Below, one piece after another: positions 43,084 to 56,982 of a stretch of 64,000 bases of DNA. The stretch is from Alteraquisediminimonas sediminicola (lineage in GTDB: Bacteria; Pseudomonadota; Alphaproteobacteria; Sphingomonadales; Sphingomonadaceae). The DNA lies in assembly GCF_019740335.1 (NCBI RefSeq), contig NZ_JAHXZS010000001.1:682001-746000 (forward strand). The letters are read 5' to 3'. Within the stretch, counting starts at the first letter, position 1, and each line of letters opens with the position of its first letter. The translations under genes and the position numbers were made by a program. The notes below the pieces were generated by a model. It searched no databases, was not told the DNA's origin, and worked only from the letters and a program-made list of their open reading frames with translations.

Positions 43084-43360
43084 CCATCTGCAACCATGCC
43101 CGCGCCTGACGCTGCGCCTCGACGATTTCGCGCGCGGTCATTTCTTCCGATACTTCCGCGCGGCAGGCCTGTGCCCGTTCATCGCCTCGCACTGCGGCAA
43201 GGTTGAACCATTTATGCGCCTGAATAAGGTCCATATCCACGCCATGCAGCCCGGTCGAATAGACCACGCCCAGTTCATAACAGGCTTCATAATTACCAGC
43301 CGCCGCATCCGCCAACTGACTATCGATCCGAAAATCCGTGTAATTTGCAATACTACCCAT
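43064..43360 (-). CDS. Sel1-repeat-like small protein
   Basis: 98 residues. AAAGNYEACYELGVVYSTGL, then DLIQAHKWFNLAAVRGDERA, form one Sel1 (TPR-like) repeat plus a partial one. The start has a very strong ribosome-binding site, AAGGAGGG, 9 nt upstream. Sel1 modules mediate protein contacts. The 3' end overlaps the GNAT gene on the other strand. Confidence 0.82.
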   Translation of the reverse strand: MGSIANYTDFRIDSQLADAAAGNYEACYELGVVYSTGLHGVDMDLIQAHKWFNLAAVRGDERAQACRAEVSEEMTAREIVEAQRQARAWLQMVSRQAA

Positions 43361-43789
43361 GGTCTGTCCCTCCTTGGATGTTCCTGATAACCGTTCTGAC
43401 CATAATGGTTTTAAAAATAGTTAACGCTGCATCCATCTTGTTTGGTGATGATGTTTTTCTGACCTTCTCATTGTAAAAATAGGGTATTCAGGAGAAATAC
43501 ACGGCGATCACTGACCGCTCATTAACCATGATCCTTGACAATTTAGCCCGATCCACTGGTTAACCACCCCCCATTTTGGATGTTTTTCGTCTCATCCACG
43601 TTGCCCTCGCGCGCTCTTTTGCCAATCTGACAATAACGAAACACCGCGCCTGCCATGCTTACCGAGTCAGTAACGACCGCAATGGCCGAAACTAAAATGG
43701 CACCCCTGATGCAGCCTCTGCTGTACCGATGCCGGATATCCCAAACTCGGCTTTTGACGCATCCCCGCCCCGCTGGCATAGATGGGGCC
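43361..43789. other. Intergenic region between the Sel1-like gene and pyrD
   Basis: A 429-bp stretch without a convincing gene. It holds the strong ribosome-binding site of the Sel1-like gene at its left end. The middle (43380-43570) is AT-rich and TTAA-rich, including TTAACCAT near 43525 and TTGACA at 43533-43538 on the plus strand, so promoters for both divergent genes are probably here. An open frame upstream of pyrD (from 43655) has no homology to PyrD and is treated as untranslated. Confidence 0.6.
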
Positions 43790-44832
43790 ATGACCAGCCT
43801 ATTTCCTTTGCTCCGCCCCGCGATCTTTGCCCTTGATGCCGAAACCGCGCATAAATCGACGATCCGGCTCTTGTCCTGCCTACCCGCAGGTGCGCCGCCT
43901 GCCCTTGACCCAATGCTGTCGGTGTCAGTGGCGGGCCTTAATTTCTCCAATCCAATCGGCCTTGCCGCCGGGTTCGACAAGGATGCACAGGTGCCGCGCC
44001 AGATGCTCGGCATGGGCTTCGGCTTTGTCGAGGTCGGGACGCTCACCCCCTTGCCACAGACGGGCAATCCGCGCCCGCGCCTTTTTCGCCTGAAAGAAGA
44101 CGAGGCCGTCATCAACCGCATGGGCTTCAACAACGGCGGGCAGATGGAGGCGCTCCAGCGGTTGCAGCGGATAAAGGGGAAGTCTGGCATCATCGGCGTC
44201 AACATCGGCGCGAACAAGGACGCGACCGACCGCATCAAAGATTATGCGACCGGCGTGCGCAACATGGCGGGCGTGGCGAGCTATCTCACCATCAACATCT
44301 CCTCCCCCAATACGCCCGGCCTGCGCGCCTTGCAGGATCGCGGCGCGTTGGAGGAATTGCTCGCGGGCGTGATGGCCGCGAGGGCAGAGGTCGCGGGCGA
44401 TAAAGGTCCGCCGGTTTTCCTCAAGGTCGCGCCCGATCTCGAACCGGCGGATATTGACGATATTGTCGCGGTCGGCCTCGCCCAAAAGCTCGATGCGCTG
44501 ATCGTCTCCAACACCACGATCACCCGCCCACCCTTGCATTCTGCCTTGGCCGCCGAAGCAGGCGGCCTGTCGGGCGCGCCGCTGCATGATCTGGCGCTGC
44601 AACGGTTGAAGGACTTCCGCGCCGCATCGGGCGGGGAACTGGCGTTGATCGCAGCAGGCGGGATCAGCACGGGCGCACAGGCCTATGCCCGCATCCGGGC
44701 GGGCGCGTCATTGGTCCAGCTCTACAGCGCATTGGTCTATCATGGGCCGGGCCTCGCCAGCCGCATCTGCGCCGAATTGAAGACGTTGCTCACCCGCGAT
44801 GGCTTTGCCAATATCAGCCAAGCCATCGGGCG

Positions 44833-44836
<4 letters not shown>
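43790..44836 (+). CDS. pyrD: Dihydroorotate dehydrogenase (quinone)
   Basis: 348 residues from the ATG at 43790. FSNPIGLAAGFDKDAQVP, GFGFVEVGTLTPLPQTGNPRPR, RLFRLKEDEAVINRMGFNNGG, and the catalytic serine region YLTINISSPNTPGLRALQ identify the class 2, membrane-associated enzyme of pyrimidine synthesis. The amphipathic N-terminal helix (LLRPAIFALDAETAHK) is the quinone site. It overlaps the YkvA gene by ATGA. Confidence 0.96.
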
Positions 44837-48931
<4,095 letters not shown>

Positions 48932-48940
48932 GCCTTAATA

Positions 48941-49720
48941 TCAGGCAGGATGCTTGTTCATCAACTCAAAGGCGCGCGCATACCATTTCGACCCCGGATA
49001 ATTGTGGCCGAGCGTCGCCGCAGCGCGCTTGGCCTCATCCCGCACGCCCAAGGCGAGATAGCTCTCGGTCAGGCGCAGCAAGGCTTCGGGCGAATGGGTG
49101 GTCGTGCCATAATCATCGACAACCTTGCGGAAACGGATCACCGACGCCAACCATTCGCCACGACGCTGGTAGAAACGACCGATTTCCATTTCCTTGCCCG
49201 CGAGATGATCGCGCACAAGGTCAAGCTTGACCCGCGCATCGGCGGCATAGCGCGTGTCGGGATAGCGGCGCACCAGCTCTTCCAGCGAATCCAGCGCCTG
49301 CTGGGTGATCTTCTGGTCGCGGGTAACGTCTTCGATCCGCTCATAATAGCTGATCGCGATCAGATAATAGGCATAAGGCGCATCGCGATTGCCCGGATGG
49401 ATCGCGAGGAAGCGCTGGGCCGAACCGATGGATTCGGCATAATCGCGGGCCAGATAGTAACTGAACGCGCTCATCAACTGGGCGCGACGGGCCCAAGGCG
49501 AATAGGGATGCTGGCGCTCCACCTCATCGAACAGCGCGGCAGCGAGCTTATACTGACGACGGTCGAGCCGGTCCTTGGCGAGATTGTAGAGCGTATCCAC
49601 ATCCCGCGCGACATAGCTGGCATCTGCCTTGCTCTTGCTCTTCGTCGCGCAACCGGCAAGCGGCAACACAGCAAGGGCTGCGAGAATAAGGGCGGCGGGG
49701 CGATACATGTTCTTGCGCAT
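48941..49720 (-). CDS. bamD: Outer membrane protein assembly factor BamD
   Basis: 259 residues from the ATG at 49720; a longer frame exists upstream but would bury the signal peptide. The lipobox is LAGC after LILAALAVLP. The mature part is a chain of TPR-like helices: LYNLAKDRLDRRQYKLAAALFDEVERQHPYSPWARRAQLM, DYAESIGSAQRFLAIHPGN, ALDSLEELVRRYPDTRYA. This is the essential BamA partner lipoprotein. No strong Shine-Dalgarno is visible, so the start could also be 12 nt later (MYRPAAL). Confidence 0.95.
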   Translation of the reverse strand: MRKNMYRPAALILAALAVLPLAGCATKSKSKADASYVARDVDTLYNLAKDRLDRRQYKLAAALFDEVERQHPYSPWARRAQLMSAFSYYLARDYAESIGSAQRFLAIHPGNRDAPYAYYLIAISYYERIEDVTRDQKITQQALDSLEELVRRYPDTRYAADARVKLDLVRDHLAGKEMEIGRFYQRRGEWLASVIRFRKVVDDYGTTTHSPEALLRLTESYLALGVRDEAKRAAATLGHNYPGSKWYARAFELMNKHPA

Positions 49721-49822
49721 GGGCGATGTCTTAACCGAGCCAATCGCATCCGCCAAGCGACTATTGTCCATTGTTCGCATCAATAAGGTGATCGCAACAT
49801 TTGATTGATATAAAGCGGGTCA

Positions 49823-50995
49823 ATGTTGCGCGTACTCACCCTATCCACCCTGTTCCCGGATGCCGTGCGCCCCGGATTCGGGGTCTTTGTCGGCCACCAG
49901 ACCCGCCACCTCGCCCAGCGCCCGGATGTCGACCTCACGGTCATTTCCCCGCTTGGCCTGCCGCTTGCCCCCTTGGACAGATTCGGGCCTTATGCGGCGC
50001 TCCGGCAACTGCCGCTGTTTGAACACTGGGCGGGTATCCCGGTCCACCGTCCGCGCTTTCCGCTGTGGCCGATCATCGGTGCGCGACTGACCCCCGGCCT
50101 GATGGCCCGTGCGATCATGCCTTTGGTCGAGAAGTTGCACAGGGAAAAACCGTTCGACGTGATCGATGCCGAATTTTTCTGGCCTGATGGCCCGGTGGCG
50201 ATGCTGTTGTCGCAAGCATTGGGCATCCCCTTCTCAATCAAGGCACGCGGCGCGGACATTCATTATTGGGGCAACCGCCATGACACCGGGCCACAGGTCT
50301 TGCAGTCCGGTCTTAAGGCCGATGGCTTGCTGGCGGTATCGGCAGCATTGCGGGATGATATGATCACGCTGGGAATGGAGTGCGACAAGATCCGCCTGCA
50401 TTATACCGGCGTCGATCTCGCCACTTTCCAGCCGATGGACCGCGCGCAGGCGAAACAGACCTTGGGGGTGACAGGACCGCTCATCGCCACCATCGGCGCG
50501 CTTATCCCCCGCAAGCGCCAGTCATTGGTGATAGACGCCATGACACATCTGCCCGATGCCCGACTGGTGCTGATCGGCAAGGGGCCGGAGGCGGATCGCT
50601 TGCGGCGACAGGCAGCGGCCATTGGCGTGGCGGACCGTGTGCAATTCACCGGCGCGATCACTCAAACCGAAATTGCCCGCTGGCTATCGGCGGCGGAGGT
50701 GATGTGCCTGCCCTCTGCGTCCGAGGGACTGGCCAATGCATGGGTGGAGGCGCTGGCCTGCGGAACACCGCTTGTCATCACCGATGTCGGCGGGGGGCGG
50801 GAATTATTGGGGGACAGCCAAGCCGGGCATCTGGTCGCGCCCGAACCGGCGGCCATTGCGACCGCCATTCGGGCGATGATCGACACACCGCCCGACCGCG
50901 CCGCTGCTCAAAACTTGGCCGCGCCCTTTACGTGGCAGCGCAATAGCGAGGTGCTATATCAACACCTCGCCCAACTCGTTAATCGCGCGGCGTAA
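49823..50995 (+). CDS. Glycosyltransferase family 4 protein
   Basis: 390 residues with a GT-B layout. N-terminal: LRVLTLSTLFPDAVRPGFGVFVGHQTRHLA. C-terminal donor site: TIGALIPRKRQSLVIDAM, RLVLIGKGPEADRLRRQAA, and PSASEGLANAWVEALACGTPLVITDVGG, where the EGLANAWVEA block is the GT4 E-x7-E motif. It adds a sugar from a nucleotide donor, probably in exopolysaccharide synthesis. It diverges from bamD and overlaps secF convergently by 17 bp. Confidence 0.88.
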   Translation: MLRVLTLSTLFPDAVRPGFGVFVGHQTRHLAQRPDVDLTVISPLGLPLAPLDRFGPYAALRQLPLFEHWAGIPVHRPRFPLWPIIGARLTPGLMARAIMPLVEKLHREKPFDVIDAEFFWPDGPVAMLLSQALGIPFSIKARGADIHYWGNRHDTGPQVLQSGLKADGLLAVSAALRDDMITLGMECDKIRLHYTGVDLATFQPMDRAQAKQTLGVTGPLIATIGALIPRKRQSLVIDAMTHLPDARLVLIGKGPEADRLRRQAAAIGVADRVQFTGAITQTEIARWLSAAEVMCLPSASEGLANAWVEALACGTPLVITDVGGGRELLGDSQAGHLVAPEPAAIATAIRAMIDTPPDRAAAQNLAAPFTWQRNSEVLYQHLAQLVNRAA

Positions 50996-51953
50996 TCCGC
51001 TCTGCATTATCGACATCGCCACCCATCCGCCGCTCTTCCGGCGGGATGAAGCTGTCCGGCCCGACCTTGAGCCAGACCAGAATCGGCGCGGCGACATAGG
51101 CAGAAGAGAAAGTCCCAACGACAATCCCGAGCAACATCGCGGCGGTAAAGCCGAAGATCACATCCGGGCCCATGAACAACAGGATCGACAACGCGACGAT
51201 CAGGCTGAGCGAGGTCATCATCGTGCGCGACAGCGTTTCATTGACCGTCAAATCGAGCAGCGGCACAATCTCCATCTTGCGGAATTTCCGCAGATTTTCT
51301 CGCACGCGGTCATAGACGACAATCGTATCGTTCAATGAATAGCCGATGATGGTCAGCAACGCCGCCACCACGTTCAGATTGAATTCGAGCTGGGTCAGCG
51401 CGAAAAAGCCGAAGGTGATCGCCACGTCATGGAACAAGGCGAACAACGCCCCGACCCCGAACTGCCATTCAAAGCTGAACCAGATATAGAGCGAAATCCC
51501 CAGCATCGCGAGGCTGAGCGCCAACATGCCGGTGCGGAACAATTCGTCCGACACCTTGCCCGACACCGTTTCGACCGCATCGAAACGCGCGCCAGGATAG
51601 GATTTCAGCACGACCTGTTTGACCTGTCCGGCCGCCTTGTTGGCGGCATCTTCGCCGCCATGCGGCACCGGCATACGGATCGAGATTTCGTTCGGTCCGC
51701 CGAATTGCTGGATGCTGGCATCGCCAAGGTTGAGGCGTTCGATATCCGCGCGCAGCGTTTCAATCTCCACCGGACGATCGAGCGACACCCGCACCATCTG
51801 CCCGCCGACGAAATCGACGCCAAGGTTCAACCCGCGCGTAAAGCACAAGACGATGGAAAGGATGATCAAGATGATCGACAGGGCCATCGCCCAGTTTCGA
51901 TAGGAAAGAAACGGGATATTGGTGTTATCCGGGACGAGTTTTAACGGACGCAT
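50979..51953 (-). CDS. secF: Protein translocase subunit SecF
   Basis: 324 residues. Six membrane helices with the conserved periplasmic start FTRGLNLGVDFVGGQMVRVSLD, then FALTQLEFNLNVVAALLTIIGYSLNDTIVVYDRVREN and FTAAMLLGIVVGTFSSAYVAAPI. With SecD it uses the proton gradient to help complete protein export. It follows secD by 13 bp. The order yajC-secD-secF is the usual one. Confidence 0.97.
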   Translation of the reverse strand: MRPLKLVPDNTNIPFLSYRNWAMALSIILIILSIVLCFTRGLNLGVDFVGGQMVRVSLDRPVEIETLRADIERLNLGDASIQQFGGPNEISIRMPVPHGGEDAANKAAGQVKQVVLKSYPGARFDAVETVSGKVSDELFRTGMLALSLAMLGISLYIWFSFEWQFGVGALFALFHDVAITFGFFALTQLEFNLNVVAALLTIIGYSLNDTIVVYDRVRENLRKFRKMEIVPLLDLTVNETLSRTMMTSLSLIVALSILLFMGPDVIFGFTAAMLLGIVVGTFSSAYVAAPILVWLKVGPDSFIPPEERRMGGDVDNAERITPRD

Positions 51954-51966
51954 GGCCGGATATTCC

Positions 51967-53580
51967 TCAAATCACGAGTTCTTTGGGACGCGAACGCTTC
52001 ACCCAATCTGCCACCAGCAGACGGGTGAAGGTCACGCCGGTGAAGACCGAAGTGACGATGCCGATGGCAAGCACCACGGCAAAACCACGGATCGGGCCAG
52101 TACCGAACCAGAACATAATGATCGCCGAAATCACATTGGTGATGTTGGCGTCAAAAATGGCGCGGCTGGCTTCCTTATAGCCGAATTCGATCGACGAACG
52201 GATGTTGCGGCCCCGGCGCTGTTCTTCGCGAATGCGTTCGTTGATCAGCACATTGGCATCTACCGCCGCCCCGATGGTCAGAACGAAACCGGCAATCCCC
52301 GGCAATGTCAGCGTCGCATTGAAGATCGCCATGACCCCAAGGATCATCAACGCGTTCACCAGCAAAGCGAGCGTGGTGTACACGCCGAACCGCAAATAGG
52401 TGATCATCATGAAAAAGACGACCGCGATGGTCGCCACGATCCCGGCAATCGCGCCCTTGCGGATCGAATCCGCGCCAAGGTCCGGACCGACGGTGCGTTC
52501 TTCCACGACCTTGAGCGCGATCGGCAATTTGCCCGACCTGAGCGCAATCGCGAGCTGGTTCGCGCCTTCGACCGAAAAGCTGCCGGAAATCTGGGCCGAA
52601 CCGCCAAGGATCGGTTCATTGATGTTCGGCGCGGACAGCACCTGACCATCGAGAATGATCGCAAAAGGCTTGCCGACATTATCCTGCGTGACCTTGGCAA
52701 AGCGACGCCCGCCCGCCCCGTCGAACCGGATATTGACGACCGGCTGGTTGGACGTCTGATCATAGCCCTGTTGCGCATCGAGCAACTGATCGCCCGAAAT
52801 CATCACCCGGCGCTGCACCGCAATAAAGCCGCCTGCAACGCCCGGCCCGGCATCCGCCGAATAAGGCAGAATTTCGCTGCCTGCAGGTGCGCGACGCTGC
52901 GCAACCTGTTCCGGCGTGGCGGTTTGATCGACCAGCTTGAATTCAAGCTTGGCGGTCTTGCCGAGCAAGGATTTCAACGCATCGGGGTCTTGCAAACCCG
53001 GCACCTGTACGACGATCCGGTCCTGGCCCTGACGAATGATCGTCGGTTCCTTGGTCCCCATTTCGTCGATGCGTTTGGATACGACTTCGCGCGCGACATC
53101 CATCGCGCTGTCGAGCGCGGCATTGATCCCGGCCTCTGTCGGGGTCAGCACCATGCGGTTGCCATCTTCGAACGCGACGTTCCAATCGCGCTGGCCGGTC
53201 ATGCCGACGCCCGCGGTGAATTTGGAAATCCGCTCACGCGCCTCGTCGATCTGGGCCGGATCGCGCACGAAAAAGCTCAGGCGATTGCCCGCCGTCGAAA
53301 TATCGCCAATCTCGATCTTGTCGCCACCGCGCCGCATTTCGGTGCGGACGGTTTCTTCCATCGTCTCGATATGTTGCTTGATGAAGCTGCCACGATCCGC
53401 CTCAAGCAGGATGTGACTCCCCCCGGAAAGGTCGAGACCAAGATTGATCTTTGTCTCGGCAAAGCTCTTGGGCAGCGCCTTGAGATACTGACCCGGGACA
53501 ATGCTGGGAATGGCAAACACCACGCACAGTGCAATCGACAACCAGATCAGCCAGACTTTCCAGCGCGGGAAATCAAGCAC
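51967..53580 (-). CDS. secD: Protein translocase subunit SecD
   Basis: 537 residues. INLGLDLSGGSHILLEAD, the large periplasmic domain with VQVPGLQDPDALKSLLGKTAKLEFKLVDQ, then six-helix membrane part GIAGFVLTIGAAVDANVLINERIREE and GTGPIRGFAVVLAIGIVTSVFTGV. Second gene of yajC-secD-secF. Confidence 0.97.
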   Translation of the reverse strand: MLDFPRWKVWLIWLSIALCVVFAIPSIVPGQYLKALPKSFAETKINLGLDLSGGSHILLEADRGSFIKQHIETMEETVRTEMRRGGDKIEIGDISTAGNRLSFFVRDPAQIDEARERISKFTAGVGMTGQRDWNVAFEDGNRMVLTPTEAGINAALDSAMDVAREVVSKRIDEMGTKEPTIIRQGQDRIVVQVPGLQDPDALKSLLGKTAKLEFKLVDQTATPEQVAQRRAPAGSEILPYSADAGPGVAGGFIAVQRRVMISGDQLLDAQQGYDQTSNQPVVNIRFDGAGGRRFAKVTQDNVGKPFAIILDGQVLSAPNINEPILGGSAQISGSFSVEGANQLAIALRSGKLPIALKVVEERTVGPDLGADSIRKGAIAGIVATIAVVFFMMITYLRFGVYTTLALLVNALMILGVMAIFNATLTLPGIAGFVLTIGAAVDANVLINERIREEQRRGRNIRSSIEFGYKEASRAIFDANITNVISAIIMFWFGTGPIRGFAVVLAIGIVTSVFTGVTFTRLLVADWVKRSRPKELVI

Positions 53581-53635
53581 GCGGCATTCCTCTCTTCAAA
53601 ACCTTGGCCTCAGCAACTCAGTCGTTGGGCAGCAA

Positions 53636-53980
53636 TCAATCGTTGGCGGGCTTGGCACCACCCAAGGGGCGCACATCGGCCAGCGTCGATTTGATCGCCC
53701 GCACGCGCACATTGGCGGCCAGTTCGATTTCGACTTCATCGCCATCCACCTTGGTGACGCGACCGATCAGGCCACCGCCGGTAATGACCGTATCGCCCTT
53801 TTTGGCAGCATCGATCATCGCGCGCTGGTCCTTCATCCGGCGCTGCTGCGGACGGATCACGAGAAACCAGAAAATGACGAAGATGAACAGCAGCGGCGCA
53901 ACCTGCATAAAAAATGCAGCCGGGCCAGAAGGCGCGGCACCTGCGGCGGTCTGGGCAAATGCAGTAGTAGAGAACATCAA
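53636..53980 (-). CDS. yajC: Preprotein translocase subunit YajC
   Basis: 114 residues. One membrane segment (FFMQVAPLLFIFVIFWFLVI) followed by RPQQRRMKDQRAMIDAAKKGDTVITGGGLIGRVTKVDGDEV, the YajC signature. It binds SecDF. Its promoter probably lies between 53981 and the tRNA-Pro gene, which faces the other way. Confidence 0.96.
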   Translation of the reverse strand: MMFSTTAFAQTAAGAAPSGPAAFFMQVAPLLFIFVIFWFLVIRPQQRRMKDQRAMIDAAKKGDTVITGGGLIGRVTKVDGDEVEIELAANVRVRAIKSTLADVRPLGGAKPAND

Positions 53981-54124
53981 ATCAGGCTTTCTATCTCAAT
54001 CGGGCGGCGACCCACCAAGTGGGTTTCAAATCTCCGAGTTCGGGCGGCTATCACATAATCGGCGCGATAGGCAATGGCCGGGCTTGCCAAGCGGCATCAT
54101 CCCGACTATTCGCGGCCTTCCGGT

Positions 54125-54201
54125 CGGGGCGTAGCGCAGCCTGGTAGCGCATCACACTGGGGGTGTGGGGGTCGCAGGTTCGAATCCTGTCGCCCCGACC
54201 A
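54125..54201 (+). tRNA. tRNA-Pro (anticodon GGG)
   Basis: 77 nt with encoded CCA. Acceptor CGGGGCG/CGCCCCG, D-arm GCGC/GCGC, anticodon loop CTGGGGG giving GGG, T-arm GCAGG-TTCGAAT-CCTGT. All stems pair. The sequence after it (54202-54472) has no T-run terminator and no recognisable gene; a 32-codon frame at 54359-54457 is Pro/Gln-rich and not supported. Confidence 0.97.
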
Positions 54202-54472
54202 AATTATCCGCAAATCCACATCCTCTGCACATAGTCGGTGCGCCATATCAGGCGCTTACATCAGATCAGGCCGCACGACTCCGTCACCGTTGGCCGTGAT
54301 CGTTGGTTTTCCGGGTACCGATGGGCCTAATATTAACGCATAGCGGCGACACGCATAGATGAAGCCGCAGCATATCGATCAGACGGGCTATCCTGCCGCC
54401 AACCAATTGCCGCAGACATATCCACCGCTACCGGTGCAGGAATATTCGGTAATGTAAACCCACGACCACCCA

Positions 54473-55495
54473 TCAAACGCCGTTCAAGCCATCGATCAAC
54501 GCATCCAACGGCATGGTTGCGGCATCCAGCGCCTCCCTTGACCGCATCCCCATAGGGAAATTCTCGTGAGGCGACGGGCGCGGGTGCAACGATGATATGG
54601 CTGCGGCAGGCATTTCATCGGTTGCGATGATAACCTGTGATTCGACCCCCTGTTCCACCGATTCCGACGATGCCATGATCGTCATTTCAACCGCATGGGG
54701 CGCAGGCTCAACCGCCGGGGACAATATCATCGGTCCCAGATCCAGCACCGATTCATCTAGTCCGACTGAAACTGGCGCATATTCGGGTGGAAGCGACTCA
54801 ACCGGTGCATATTCAGACGGCACATATGCCGGTTGCGTATACTCAGGCTGCACATAGGCAGTCGGCACCTCCTCCGCCGGATGCCATTCTCCAACGGCTT
54901 GGGGATCGATATCGTCGAGTGGCGGTCCAAGTTCACTTGCCGCGAGAATCGGGCGACGCCTGCGGATCGGCATGTCCTCAGTCGCCTCAGCGGGAGCAAC
55001 TTGCGATGTCGCGGGCTGACGCCGTCGCAGCAAGCCCATCAACCCGGCACTGCCCACTTGCTGCTTTTCCTTCAATATGGCGGGCGGTTCATCTGCAATA
55101 TGCAGGTCGCGCGCCATCGGTGTGGATGCCGTCGCCACTGGCCATTGCGTCCGATTCTTCGGCACGAACAGCCATTTGAGCGTCAGCCAGGTGCAGGCCG
55201 TGCCGGCGATGCCCATGCACAACGCCAGCGCGATCCGGGCGTTCATTCCCAATGGCGGCTGGGCGGCGGGGATATAATCGCCCAGCCGCGCCTCGATCAC
55301 CAATTGCTCAATCAGCCATGCGGGCGCACGCAACACTGCCACCGCTGCCAACGCGCCGACCGCAAGGCCCAGCAGCGGCACCAGCCGCGCCAAGAGAGAG
55401 CGCCGCCGCATGCGCCCGTTTGTCTGGCCGATATTGCCAGTCTCAACCCTGTTCGACATCGCTACGCTATCCTTACTCACCACAGGCATACTCAT
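54473..55495 (-). CDS. Two-helix membrane protein with Pro/Tyr/Glu-rich tail
   Basis: 340 residues from the ATG at 55495, whose ATGA overlaps the stop of the glycosyltransferase upstream; AGGA is 7 nt before it. Two membrane segments lie near the start (LARLVPLLGLAVGALAAVAVL and IALALCMGIAGTACTWLTLKW). The long remainder is acidic and disordered, with a degenerate repeat of the type PEYxQPAYVPSEYAPV around residues 215-250. No family recognised. Coupling to the exosortase-associated glycosyltransferase suggests a part in the same glycan process, possibly as a scaffold or chain-length partner; that is inference. Confidence 0.7.
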   Translation of the reverse strand: MSMPVVSKDSVAMSNRVETGNIGQTNGRMRRRSLLARLVPLLGLAVGALAAVAVLRAPAWLIEQLVIEARLGDYIPAAQPPLGMNARIALALCMGIAGTACTWLTLKWLFVPKNRTQWPVATASTPMARDLHIADEPPAILKEKQQVGSAGLMGLLRRRQPATSQVAPAEATEDMPIRRRRPILAASELGPPLDDIDPQAVGEWHPAEEVPTAYVQPEYTQPAYVPSEYAPVESLPPEYAPVSVGLDESVLDLGPMILSPAVEPAPHAVEMTIMASSESVEQGVESQVIIATDEMPAAAISSLHPRPSPHENFPMGMRSREALDAATMPLDALIDGLNGV

Positions 55496-56718
55496 CGACA
55501 CATCCTGCCAAGCAGGCGTTCATATACCGGCTTATATCGCGAAATGTTTGACGACCAGTTACGCTCACGCGCGACAAATTCACGAGCCGCCAGACGCCGC
55601 GTCGCCCAATGGGCGCGATCCGCGAACATGTCGGCCACCGCCGTCGCCAGCGCAGGCGGATCGTCGGGCGGGAATAATGTCCCTGTCTCGCCATCGCGGA
55701 TCAGTTCGCGATGGCCGCCGACATCGGATGCGGCGACCAATTTACCCTGCGCCATCGCCTCCAACGGCTTGAGCGGCGTTACCAATTCGGTCAGTCGCAT
55801 CGCCTTGCGCGGGAATACCAGCACATCCATCAACCCATAATAACGCGCCACCTCATCATGCGGCACCCGGCCAATGAAATGAATATGTGCCGCCACCGGG
55901 CTGGCCTGTGCCAACAAATGCAACGCGCCCTCCATCGGCCCGCCGCCGACCAGCACCAGATGAAGTCCGGGCCGCGCCGCGACCAATGCGGGCATCGCGG
56001 CCAATAAAATGTCCAGCCCCTCATAATCGTAAAATGAGCCGATAAAGCCGATCACCTCCGCCCCATCGATCCCCATCTGCTGTGCAAGGGCGCAGTCGGG
56101 CGCGAGTGTTGTGCCAAACATCGCCATATCCACCCCATTGGGGGAGACCATGATCCGTGCATCGTCAATACCCCGACGGAGCAAATCCTGACGCAAGCCA
56201 TCGCAGATCACCGCAACCGCATCGGCCTTGCGCACCGCGCGGGTTTCCAGCCAGCGGGTCAGGCGATAACGCAACGACCCTTCCCGGCCCGTGCCATTGC
56301 CGACCGCCGCATCCTCCCAAAACGCCCGAATTTCATAAAGCACCGGCAGGCCCTTCGCCTGCGCCACCGCCATTGCCCCCAATGCATTCAATACCGGCGA
56401 ATGAATATGCACCAGATCGGGCCGCCAATCACGGATCAGCGCCTTTGTCCGCCGCCGCAGCGCCAACACCTCAAACAAGGACCACAGTGGCCCGATAAAG
56501 GGACATCCCGACTGTTTGCGCGGTGTCGTGCGAAAGAAATCAATGCCGTCAACCGTCTCGGCTTCTGCCAGCCCGCCGCCATCATGGCGTACGCCGGTCA
56601 AGCCCGCCACGGTCCAGCCCAATGCCTGTTGCGCCTTCAAAATGGCACGGGTGCGAAAGCTATAGCCGCTGAACATGGGCAGGCTGTGATCGAGCACATG
56701 CAAGATACGAAGCGACAT
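55492..56718 (-). CDS. Exosortase A-associated glycosyltransferase (GT4)
   Basis: 408 residues from the ATG at 56718, with GGAAAAAG upstream (a longer frame begins at 56754). The start LRILHVLDHSLPMFSGYSFR followed by TRAILKAQQALGW is the hallmark of the PEP-CTERM/exosortase A-associated glycosyltransferases (Daro_2409 type). The donor site shows VLVFPRKAMRLTELVTPLKPLEAMAQGKLV and ASDVGGHREL. It is divergent from the O-glycosylation-ligase-like gene. No exosortase gene lies in the window. Confidence 0.88.
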   Translation of the reverse strand: MSLRILHVLDHSLPMFSGYSFRTRAILKAQQALGWTVAGLTGVRHDGGGLAEAETVDGIDFFRTTPRKQSGCPFIGPLWSLFEVLALRRRTKALIRDWRPDLVHIHSPVLNALGAMAVAQAKGLPVLYEIRAFWEDAAVGNGTGREGSLRYRLTRWLETRAVRKADAVAVICDGLRQDLLRRGIDDARIMVSPNGVDMAMFGTTLAPDCALAQQMGIDGAEVIGFIGSFYDYEGLDILLAAMPALVAARPGLHLVLVGGGPMEGALHLLAQASPVAAHIHFIGRVPHDEVARYYGLMDVLVFPRKAMRLTELVTPLKPLEAMAQGKLVAASDVGGHRELIRDGETGTLFPPDDPPALATAVADMFADRAHWATRRLAAREFVARERNWSSNISRYKPVYERLLGRMCR

Positions 56719-56847
56719 TGAACTTTTTCCACGCTGCACAACAAAACCAAGCATCTATCTCTGACATACAAGATTTAACGGAGCGTCAACCTCAGTTCGT
56801 TAGAGACGGAAAAAGGTAAGCGTAGACAATGGGATGTTACAGCAGCG

Positions 56848-56982
56848 ATGATCGATAATTTCGCCCTTGCTATATCCCATGGCCTGCTGCTGCTCGCCAC
56901 ATGGCGGCTGATGCACATGAATGACGTCGATAGCGACAACCCAAAGCCGCCCAAGGCATGGTGGAACCGCGACGATGCGTGA
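56848..56982 (+). CDS. Possible 44-residue membrane peptide upstream of the ligase-like gene
   Basis: An open frame of 44 residues: MIDNFALAISHGLLLLATWR then LMHMNDVDSDNPKPPKAWWN and RDDA. One membrane helix and a charged tail. Its stop overlaps the start of the next gene (ATG at 56975, TGA at 56980-56982), as expected for translational coupling. The Shine-Dalgarno is weak. Small membrane accessory proteins occur in exosortase systems, but I cannot match this one. Confidence 0.42.
   Translation: MIDNFALAISHGLLLLATWRLMHMNDVDSDNPKPPKAWWNRDDA

Noticed and set aside
51919-53694. 591-codon frame antisense to secD/secF
   Set aside because: Shadow of two highly conserved genes.
54359-54457. 32-codon Pro/Gln-rich frame after tRNA-Pro
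   Set aside because: No ribosome-binding site, no coupling and no recognisable pattern.
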